Assembly (NCBI RefSeq): GCF_964204645.1
Contig: NC_134032.1
Coordinates: 10,348,275-10,412,274, forward strand
DNA length: 64,000 nt
Origin: Tubulanus polymorphus
Lineage: Eukaryota; Nemertea; Palaeonemertea; Tubulaniformes; Tubulanidae
Direction of reading: 5' to 3'
Below are positions 43,684 through 55,600 of the stretch, in pieces. Made by a program: the position numbers and the translations under genes. Under the pieces are notes generated by a model. That model worked only from the letters and a program-made list of their open reading frames with translations, had not been told where the DNA came from and did no database searches. Numbering within the stretch: position 1 is the stretch's first letter; each line of letters begins with the position of its first letter.

Positions 43684-46600
43684 CGCACAAGTTATTGCGG
43701 AAAATCCTTCCATGGGGCGTTGAACGATATCAGCAAGTCTAGTATATTGAAATGCAATAAACCCACCTCAAATATCTAGGGGGCGTTAAACAGCACCAAC
43801 AACCTCCATATACTTATAAATTCTATAACAAATCCACTTCAAACACCCCACCAGGGGTAGTAAATCCCAAAGCACCCTTTACAATTCACTTCTTAAACAA
43901 CACCTCTCCTGAAAATTGAATCTCAAACCGAATCACCAGAGACGTTATGGTTTTGAAAGTTATTAAAATAAACTATCTAGACCAAACACGACGACACCTC
44001 GGTTCATCTAGTAAAGCGCATGCATCGTAATACTTATAACCACGGCATAAAGTGATAAATGCTCATTTTTAATCATATATTCAGCCGAGTTATATGCATC
44101 GAGTTTAATTTGATGAAGTCACTGTCGGGTACTTACTGCGTTATTTCGGTTGAATACGTCAGAGCAGTTCTAATATATAGAACGAGAACAATCACGTTCA
44201 GAAGAATTTTTCAAACAGCCCTCCCCCAGGAAGATTCCCGGCAAGTTGCTCATAAGTCCGTTAAAGCCAACCAGAGCCCAGTTTCACAAAAAAGTTGAAC
44301 TCAAATTTTTGGGGTTATGCCATTGGTTACTTCATGTTTTCAAATGAGGACAACAATTCAAACTTAACTAAATAAATGAAGAAATCCCGCACTTAGAATT
44401 AGCCCAGTTTCACAAAAAAGTTGAACTCAAATTTTTGGTGTTATTGCCATTGGTTACTCCATGTTTTCAAATGAGGACAACAATTCAAACTTACCTAAAT
44501 AAATAATCATCAGGTGGATGGCTGTTAGTCAACAGCCGAAACGTTGTGGTTTCATAATAATAAATTTGATCGTATAATTTTAAATTCTAAGTGTGGGATT
44601 TCTTCATTTATCTACAGTATACACGGATTATTTTGTTACTTACCTGTTTTAGGGTTAAACTTTTTTTGCGAAACCGAGCCCCCCCCGGTACATAGTTGCC
44701 ATAGTGGCAATTGTTACTACGGTATTAATCCAGAAAGTTACCACGAACATTTGTGGAAATATCTTTTAGAGAAAGTAACCCGAGAATATTGGGCAATACG
44801 GTTAAACTTGCTTCAGTGGTTGCAGTTGGAACGATCATTATGTCGAAAACTTATCCAAACAATGACTTTACAAAATTGGATATACAAATTGAGACTAAAA
44901 TCAGGAATAATTAAAAGACTTCTGTAATGTGGCGACTTACACTGAGTAAATCGAACACGAAATACAAATTGGGACTCAAAAATAGAGACTTCAGAAATGT
45001 GACTTTAGTAAATCGAAATACTAATTGGGATTCTTCAGTAATCAGGGGCCAGTTGCTCAAAGGTTGGTTTGAGTTAACAAGTTGATAGTTGACATAGTGA
45101 CAATTAAAAGTTCATTGTTACTATGGTATCTATCCACTGGTTATCTTCAATCAACTTTTGAACAACTGACCCCTGGTGACTTATCCAAATGATGACTTAC
45201 ACTTAGTGAAGCGACCGAGAAATACAAATTGGGACTCAAAAATAGAGAAGACTTCAGTAATGTGACGACTTACACTTTGTAAAATATTGAACTAGAAATT
45301 GGGACTTTAAAATAGAGATGTGTGACAGCTTATCGCTCCAAACAACAACTTATCCTTTGTAAATTGAAAAGGGAATACGAATTGGGACTTGAAAATACAG
45401 TCAACCCCCGATATACTGCCCACATCGGTGCAGAAAGATTTTGGCAGTATAAAAGATGGTAGTATATCGGGGGGTGTTTTACTATGTATTTGTAAAGAGA
45501 TGTACATTGACATGGTTCCCACAGTTACATGAATTAAAAATTCCAAGTATTTCATGGGTGATTTTTCAATTTTCCCAAATGGAAATGAACACATATTGTC
45601 ATGCCACAGTCAACATTTTAGCGGTGACTTGTTGATAAAGGTGATTTTCAAGGGAAATCGCTGAAGAAAGTTGCCCTTGGCAAATGCAATATGTGAAATG
45701 TAATGAATTTCCCAAGTATTTCCCTGATTTGAGGAAAATTTTTCAAATTGCCAAATATTTCCAAACCGGGAATTATTATTTCAAAATTCCCAAGTTTTTC
45801 CCAATTTCCCTGTTCCGCGGGAACCATGCATCGAGAAAACGCTGGCGAGAGATTTCAGAGAGGGCATATGAAGAGGGACACGATCGGTTCAAGAATTACC
45901 AATTTCCGAACTTACCTCGCTATGCGAAATCGACGCCAGGTGGGCGCAGCCGTAGACGAACACGAAACTGAGGAACAGTTGAAACACGATCCACGCGACT
46001 AGATTCATGATCTCCGTCTGCAAGAACAACTCCTGCCCGAACTTACAGCAAATGATCGCTTCGGTGAACGTTATCGCGCTGAAATACATAATAATAATAA
46101 TTATGACAAATGTTATGAACTAGTTTAATCATACATTAACTTCAGGGGCCAGGTGCACAGTCTTGACTTAAGTCCAAAATTGGTCTTAAAACTTAAGACT
46201 GGTCTTAAGTTGTTAGATTGGCTATAGAACTAAGTTGGTCTTAGACTGGTCTTAAGTCTAAGCCATGACTATGCAACTGGCCCCAGAGGCTCATGTCATA
46301 AAATGACTGCACTGCTGACGACTTTTTTAACAGAGAGTCATGGGACTGGCTAATACATTGCCGCCATGTTGAATTACATCTATCATAAAGCATAACAACA
46401 AACATATAAAATACTAAACTTCAGACCGGGCAGGGTCCATACGGATCGGTCATTCCTGGATGTAAAGTGTTTTCAAGACGTTTCAAAGGAAAATATCGTA
46501 AATTTCAAGGCAGTGTCCGCATCACTTTCTTATCCTGATTACTGTAGACTCCTTCTAAATCGGGTTAGATACGGTTTATCTCGCTCGGTGGTTTTGTAAG

Positions 46601-49600
46601 CTTATTTCTATCTGTTACACACGTGGTGTAGTGACTACCTGAACTCGCTTTCTAATTTGGTAACAACCTAATCCGGGAAATAAAATCCCAGTACCCTTGT
46701 AGGCGTACTGTACAACTACAAGCTAGACAAAATGTCTAAAACAATCTCGAAATTGAAGGAGTTTAGGCATTTTGCTCAAATCAACGGAGTTTCAAGCACC
46801 TTTAAAAGCATTTTCTGCTTTGAAGGAGTTTTTAAGGATTCTAGGAGTCGTAGCAACCCTGCCCGGTTTACATTAATTAATGAACGGACTCTGACCCATC
46901 ATAGATGTGGGCTTTGATCTGCAGCTTGAGCGGGGCTCGGGTCTTGAGTAGGTATATTACTTACCAGAAAAGCCAACATTGCGTTCCAACTCGATTGCAT
47001 TGTGTATCGGTCACATAACTGTAATACTGCCTACAAGTCAGAGAAAACTAATTCTAGTTCCGGTTTCAATTTCAAAGTCTTTGTGACTGATTTTTAGAAG
47101 TCTGAAATATTAAGATCCAAGTCTTTGTCACTGGTGTTAACCTATATCAGTGTGTCTACACGCCAGTGCGGTGTATAAACCAGTGATGGACTTAGTACTG
47201 CTAGTACTGAGAGAACTGAGTATCGAAAACGTTAGTTATTAGTTCTTTGACTATTCAAATATTGTGAAACAATACACCGCACTGCAGTGTAGACGCACTA
47301 GTGGTACGCACTAATGTGATATTTTCCAAAATTAGCAAATTATTTTCTATGCTAGTTATTTCTTGTTAGTTATTAGTTCTTTATCTATTCAAATATTGTA
47401 AAACAATACACCGCACTGCAGTGTAGACGCACTAGTGGTATGCACTAACGTGATATTTTCCAAAATTTGCTAATTATTTTCCGGCACATTAGGATAGTAT
47501 TTAGTCAGTAGTGAAAGGGTTCAATGTTAGCGCCAGTAGTCTCTCTTACCGTATACTGGGAGCAGATACAGCACCGATCAGTAGGATACGACAGAACAAT
47601 ATGATATGACCGGTCGGCAGGTAGAATATCGCTTTCAAGAAGAAGAAATTCAACTCGCAAAGCTGTAAATAGATAGACACGTTAAATCATAGGAAATCGC
47701 ATAGATTCCGAATGAGGACCCCCGCTATCCCACCAGCCATCCCCAGTGGCAGATCCATAGGGAGGTTGGGGATTTGAACCCCTTTTCTCGCCAAGTGCCT
47801 TTTCAAAATTCCATGTGATATAGGCTTCTTGGTATCAGGAAAATTGTCCCCCGGACAATTGCCCCCCAAATCAAATCTTTTTAATCTTAAAGTACCACAG
47901 ATATTTACTTCAAATTAATCAGACAAAGTGAACTAATTCTAGCTAATTACTCTAGGACTGCTTTAAAGTTTTTGATTGGCTAAAGTAACACTAAAACTAA
48001 TTCCAATAAATCAGCCAAAGTTAACTAATGCACTAATAAGTGGATTTATTAAGTTTCCTTTAATTTAATAAAAGTGAATTATAATTACACAAGGACTGAT
48101 TTAAAGTTATTGATCTGCACACAACATCAGTAATTCTATATCTATATTCAATAATATACAAATGAATTTCTAAGTAAAGTATTTAGGTGGTGCTAATCTA
48201 AACCAAAAAGGATTTTATTCAGGGGGCAATTGTCCGGGGGCAATTGTCCTAGAATCAGGCTTCTTATCTGTCCCGATTTGGTTTTATGTGATTCCACATA
48301 GGGTTTTCATTTTTTCCTCCAGATCCCCCTGCAAGCACTTTGCGTCTGTGGCGCCCACAAAGAAAGCCCTTTTTTGTGAGGGGAAGATCCCTTTCATCTC
48401 CGCTAGATGACCTACGTATCAATAGGACAACACAATCAAATTAATAGTCCATTTTTAATTAACTTTCATCTAGATTTTAAGCCTCCCACAATTCCTTAAA
48501 TATAAGATAAATTGTGTCTCTCGATGAACTTAAATTGATCTAATGGGTTCGCAATTAAATCGCGAGATTTTCAGTTCTAGAATTTATAGAATCCGAGAAG
48601 AGGGAGGGATTACTAGATACCTGAAATACTATAATCAGTTTACAGACCGCGATGATTCTCATGTAACTACTGTTCGGGTCTAACCAGCGCATGTGAGTCC
48701 AACTAGAAAACGAAAACAACCGAGAATATTATTTACTCGTTTCCTCCCAGATTCCAAATCAGATTCATCGATCTGAGTGGTACGGCACATACCTGGCTGG
48801 CGTGAACTGCAAAACAGCACGTTTGATTTTACCGGGCGTCGAATGAATATCTCTGAAAAATAGACGGGAAAATGTTGCTTTTTCGAGAAACACCGGCGAA
48901 GCTATGGAGAGAGGTGAGCAAGACTGACAGAGAGAGAGAGGGAGGGGAGGGAGGGAGGGAGGGAGGGAGGGAGAGAGGCAGTGAAAGGGAAGGTAGACCG
49001 AGATAAGTGGAGATAAAGAGGATAGAAGATAATGGGCATGATTAAGAGAGATTGTGAACTGAAACGCATTGAAATGAAAGGAGAGAGGAAGAGATAGAGA
49101 AATGTATGGAGAGGGAGAAGGAAGACTGAGATAGAGGAAAAGATTAAGAGAGGTAGAAGTAGAAGAGAGGTTAAAGCGGCTAGGTTTATCTTAGTTACTT
49201 TTCAGGGCAACCGAGGAATTCTTTCTACTTTATGGCAAAAAGAGAATTTTAGGGGTGGGGGTGCACAGCCCTGTTGATCCGCCCCCGTTTAATTACTGCA
49301 TAGCTAGGGGTCATACGTACTTGATACTCTCCCAGTGCAGATTACGCAGCTCCATCTTGTGGCAGATGTACATACCAAACCAGATGCCGAGCCCGTTAAA
49401 TATGAGTACGTCCAGGATTAGTTGATCCCACCAACATTCGGCGAAATTCGGCAGTAGGTGCATAAACGCGAGCTACAATAAGAGAAACTGCTGGAAACTA
49501 CAGGGAATATAAGGGTGATTAGGGCTGAATGGATATTTCTGCGGCAAGTTTCCGGAAATTTTAGGAATTGGGGGTTGGTTGAAAGGTTGACAATATCATA

Positions 49601-52600
49601 GGGCTTCGTATCACGACAGCTTTTCACGAATTACAGGGATCAAGATACACACAGTAGAACCAGCTTAATTCGGATCATTTGGGACGGACCAACAAAATTC
49701 ATCCGGTTTACAGAAGAACAACTTCTTGCAAGGTGACATTTTCTTGTATATTCATGAACAAATGGACCGCAAATAATGTCTGGATTAGACCAAATTCCGG
49801 ATCAAGCCGATCCAGATTAAAAGTGGGTTTGACTGAATTTGAGTCAATCTTTCTTTATACCTCAAGTACTGCCCAGGTTCACATACATGTATTTGTTTTA
49901 TTTTACATCTCTTCCTAGTATTTCTAGGCGTTGAGTGCCAAAGAGTTTTTGCATGGGCAATGGCTAGTTGTTGTAGTAGGGATCGGGGGTGAGCACGTAT
50001 AATTACATTACCTCGGTGACCTCCCACGTAATACTGATAGTCCAGCAGATGCCGTAGTGACGAATCAAAATCGCTTTCAACGCCCAGCCGAAAAAATGCG
50101 CGACGATGAAAATATCCAAACACGGCCAGACGTTTTCGAACGTCAACGCGCATTGACCCGCATGACCCTGGAAAATGGATAGAAAATGGATAGATAACAA
50201 GAAAAGAATATTTTCAACATTTCGATAAAAAGATGAATGAATTTTCATATGAAACCAGGTAGATGGTGGATTCTCACTTGCAACAAGGGAAATCCTCTAT
50301 TGCAACGGTGTAGTTGATATCCTACTGCACACTAGCATACCTGGTGGATCCTCACTTGCCAAAACAGGAATCCTCAGGCCTATGACAACAGTAGTTGATA
50401 ATCCTACTGCACACTAGCACACCTGGTGGATCCTCACTTGCCGCAAGTGAAAGCCAGCTTGCCTCGTGTCAACTGTCGGAGTCTACATTAGGTTGCTTAG
50501 TTTCAAGAACCTTCCAGCAAAAATGCCCAGGCATAAACCGGTTATAGTGATTCGATTTTTTTTTCCTGATTACCTCGAATTCTTTCGGCCCGTGAACGAG
50601 TTCAGGAAACAACCAGTGTAACATCGCGAATACATCACTTTTATGTTGAAACAAAATGAAAACCAGCAACAAGAAATACAACACGCTTAAACCTGAAATG
50701 AAAATATATCCAGACTATTCATACTATGTATCATATTCTTATCACATATCTTTGTATAAATCTATTCTGCAAAATAAACTATAACTTTAACCAAGTACCC
50801 CCCAGGACCTAGTAGGCTAATATAGAAACTTTATTGTAGATAATAGGCAGGGGCATAGCCAGGATTTTTAATGTCGCAGGTGCAAAATTGTAATATAGAT
50901 TTAAACACAGCGAAAAATAATTCATCAATTTATATGCAATTAATTTAGACTCGAATTGAATTAAATTAAAAGACTGAGAATTGAATTAAAGGTGTTTTAA
51001 AATTGACAACTTGCCCAGAAAAGTGTAGGCCTAGAGGCTAGTCAAGCCTAAGATACTGGCCAAGCATTCCGGTACTATGTGACAGCCTAGGACCTTTTTT
51101 CATATCAGTAACTACATGGCTAACCTAAGATTTCATTCATAGAGCAACTAGGCAAACCTAGGGACGGGACCTGTGGCAGTAATTTCTAAAGAAACCGTAG
51201 GCCACCAACCCTAATAAAACCTGGATTTGATGCGTACCGAATACAACTAGCGTGTTTTTGAATGGCCATGAAAGTGGACTGAACCGAAACAAGAAATATA
51301 CAAGGATTGTACCATTATCTGCGTTTATTGTTATCTAACTGACCAGCTGCCATTTGAGACATTGATTCAAAATGAGACATCGAGCTTGACTGTGGATCGG
51401 TACCTGAACGAGTTACTAATCAGCTTAAGTAGAGAGGATCGATTTTAAAAGAATTTTTTTTCAACCGATTTGATTCAATAATCGTCATGTCTCTAACAAC
51501 AGCTGGCCATTTATCAATAAACTTACACATTAAAAAATTAATGCGTACGTTTGTTCCATTAACAATGGGACAATCATTATTTCTCGTTGTTTTTTGTTTG
51601 ATTTCATTTTCACTGCCATTCAAATAAACGCTTAGCGCTCAGCCTTGCATGAATTATGATCGCATTTCAACATTCCATCCTCGAGCAAACATCCAGGTCT
51701 ACCAACACTACCCCCGGAAAAAATTATTATAGAATTATAGGTGATAAATAATCCATCATAAAGTTTTGCTTAGGTAACCCATTTTCAGAAACTAGGATGG
51801 CCGAGGACCTTTTTCATACCAGTAGCTGTTTGGCTAACCTAAGACCTTGAACTTATATTTATTGTGCCGTTTATAACATTTATACATAGGATAAGACATG
51901 CAATAAATTTACAGGACAAAACATAAAAGAATGTCATTTAATATAGAGTACATATTACATGTAGCATAAAAACAAAAGCTGGACTGAAGACCGCATTCAT
52001 ACAAGCAAACCTAGGGTAGTAGGCCTAATTACTATATCGAGCCATATGCCATCAATCCTACTATTAAAACCTAAGGTGGCTGATTTAATACGTAGTACTA
52101 AAACCTTTCACCAAGAACCTTAGTGTCTGATGTACCACAGACACTAAGACACGAACGACATTTTCTCGATACTTTTAGATCACTGCAGCTTTAAACCACC
52201 AGAAATCCAGTTTCACCAAATCGATTGTGAAAAATAAACTATCATTACAAACCTCACATATTCAGTTTTCTTATTATTATGTTCAGTCGGAGGTTCCTTC
52301 ATCATACTCCGTGCTTGATGCGATATAAATACAGAAATAGCAAAAATGACACCATTTTTTTCACTTTGAAACTAGGCATTGTAACACTGTAGTTCGTTAG
52401 CAACAAGACGCTTGAGCGATGCGTGTCTCATCGCTAAACAGTGCATCATTTTTGTATCTTAAATTTAATCGTACTAAAATCAGATTTATCGTCAAAATGA
52501 TATAATGAACGAACACAAAACTTCATAAGGTTAGTGTAGATAGTTTATTTATCAAAATCGGTTGTTTATTTGCTGAGATATCGCAGTTTGAACACAGGCA

Positions 52601-55600
52601 AAAATGCTGACAGTAGTTGTGTCGGCAAAAGTCACGCGACTTTGAATGAACGTGTCTGGGTGGGTGGTTACACAGGATCGTAGAGCAACGTAGATACACT
52701 GTGGAGACCGGTCATCCTTATTACCGAGATGATGTATTTTACCGAGATGAACCGAGATCAACCGAGATGAAATTAAATATAACATATTTATTTATTCCAT
52801 ATCGATTTTAACCATTGAAATCATATCATATCAGTAATAAATGCCTGCTGGGTTCATATTTTACATATTTTGTCGGATATTTTTGGAAAAATAACTTTTA
52901 ACTTTACCGAGATGAGATCGTTGATCAATCAAATTCAATGAAATTTTATTGCTAACCGAGTTTACGTTTTTGAAGTCAAAATTTTTTTAAATAAAAAAAT
53001 ATGTAAAATATGACTCTAGGAGGTATTTATTATTGATATAACATGATTTCAAGTGTTAAAATCGATAAGGAATAAATAAATATGTTATATTTAATTTCAT
53101 CTCGGTTGATCTCGGTTCATCTTGGTAAAATACATCATCTCGGTAATAAGGATGACCCGTGGAGACAGCCACACTGCCAGGACTGGGTGAATAAAACCTA
53201 AGATGGATTTGATACGTACCGAATACGATTCTCCATAAAGCAGGATGAGGTCGCGTGAATGGTCCTGAAAAACGGAATAAAACATACAGTAAGCTCTTTC
53301 TTTCCAGTTTGTAATACAATTTGACGCGAATATAAAAGAAAAAATCACCGTTTGGAAATGCTAAGACGCTGATGATCAAGAAGAAGAACGTCAGACAACA
53401 CAAACCGCTGAGATAGTTCGATTCCTTCGATGCGGCGTCATCTCTGAGGAGGGTAAAAAGTAGAATTATAAACACACCTCTGGGGTCGGGACCCACACAG
53501 ACACATGGCGACTACTTATTAAATCCAGCCTAAAAAAATCCATCCCATTCCCTACTGTAGTGGTACTAACTACCGACCGGTCCTCCTTACCGAGTCCGAG
53601 ATGACGCAATTTACCGAGATGAACCGAGATGAAATGAAAATAATATGTCAAAGTCGAAACTTGGTGAAGCGCACAGCCAGTCTTAAGTTTTAATGAATAA
53701 ATAGAGGCGAGTGCCCTTTCGGCAACTTATATAGAATTCTACATTGTAAAAAAATAGGTTTTGCGGGGGCACCTGTGTTCGACGAGGTCCGTGGCCAAAG
53801 AAAATCACCCAAAATGTCGAAGATCTATTCGAGCGAAGATTCGCCGTGATCAAATACATGTATAGAAAAGGAATTCATTTTTGCGAAAAAAACATGCTTT
53901 GGGAGTGTTGATTACAAATTGAAAGCCTTGTTTGTTTTACGACAATAAATCTTCCTGTATCGTCAGATATGTTCTACGAACGGCTTTAACAGTTTTATAT
54001 GTTTTACACAAGAAATTTGAAGATTAAAAAAGAAAAAAATCATTTTTTGCGAAAAACAACGTGGGAGTTTGGGAATGTTGATTACGTATTGAGAGCCTAT
54101 GGTTTTATCGATTATACGAAAATAAATTTTTCTGTAGTTTAAAAATGTCAGATTTCTACATTAAATCTCATGGCTTCAATAGTTTTATATGTTTTACACT
54201 AAAGATTTGTTCCTAAGTATTACAACGGGTTGCATGGGTACGGAATTAATGGAACAACGGTATTTTGAATACGGTACGGATTATAGCGAATTTTACTTGA
54301 AACGGAAAAGGGGAATAACGTTTGAAAAACGGGAGTAAAAAACACATAAAGATACGATATGTTAAAAAACGCACGGCATTTTACTCCCAGGGATTGGCAA
54401 AATTCTGAGTTAATTATTCAGTACTTGTGTGGAGCGGGACGGTCAATTTGTAGCACGCGGACCGCGCGCGCGTTATTCTCCGGGACTCGACCCTTAGTGA
54501 TGCTGTGAAACCGGCGCTCTTGTTATTCTAAAAAAATTCGACCCGTTGCTAAGGGACTGTGCTTTTTGTGGGATTTGAATCCAGTCTTCCAATCGGTTTC
54601 TACGGAGAAATACGAACTAAAAATGACATTTCTTTGACAATATTTCGTGAATATTCTTTGTAAATATTCTGAAAATTACACAAAATCGTTTTGTTATCCT
54701 TCATTCACGTATTTAAACTACCCGCACGACGCGGCCCGCAAGTTTCGACGAAAGTCCGTCCATGACCGTCATTTTCGTCGCCGCGATTTAGCCAATGCCC
54801 ATGTGTCCCGGATGTAAACTACACTTTTTGAGAAGGACGGTATTAGCGGAGCTGGCATCAGACCACAATTAGGTTAGTAGCTCGAAGATGCGTAGGGCCG
54901 GACCCCAAAAATAGTACCTAGAGTGAAGAAGAGGTCCCCTATAAATGTTGCCATAATTTCTGCAAATGGGATAGGTAACGAATTTCGGTTATATGTATGA
55001 AATCCATTGATCCTGAGAGACAGCTTGATGATGAAATAAGGGATTCCCTGGACTTTTTTTGCTTGGAGTAAGGGTACCAAACACGGTGGGGGATTCCCTT
55101 AGATATTTGGCTCGGATGTACTGGCATACCTGTACTGGGATACCCCTCCTTTCTAAAGGTTTGATTATTTCAAAAGTTAGGTTGGGTATGTGGGGCGAAA
55201 ACCACTTCAATGCGTAGCTAAGATGCTGGCCTATGAGCCATAAGCAGGATTTCCCCTGAATTTACGCGCTTATATATGAACTAAACTCTCGAATTTCTTG
55301 TTTTTACTATAGGATATAGAAGATTTTGGAATAGTGGTCTGAGCTGAGCTCAGATGGTTTTCACCCCACATACCCAACCTAACTTTTGAAATAATCAAAC
55401 CTTTAGAAAGGAGGGGTATCCCAGTACAGGTATGCCAGTACATCCGAGCCAAATATCTAAGGGAATCCCCCACCGTGTTTGGTACCCTTACTCCAAGCAA
55501 AAAAAGTCCAGGGAATCCCTTATTTCATCATCAAGCTGTCTCTCAGGATCAATGGATTTCATACATATAACCGAAATTCGTTACCTATCCCATTTGCAGA

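Noticed and set aside
43477-43713. Reverse ORF with [12 protein letters not shown] repeats
   Set aside because: Translation of an (ACGC)n/(AC)n microsatellite.
44544-44927. 127-codon ORF
   Set aside because: It starts in a Penelope-like fragment and crosses MITE-derived sequence; no RT or other motif is present.
53056-53496. 146-codon ORF covering PTDSS1 exons 2 and 3
   Set aside because: It reads through the 84-bp intron 2 and into a transposon arm; phase and conservation support the spliced exons.
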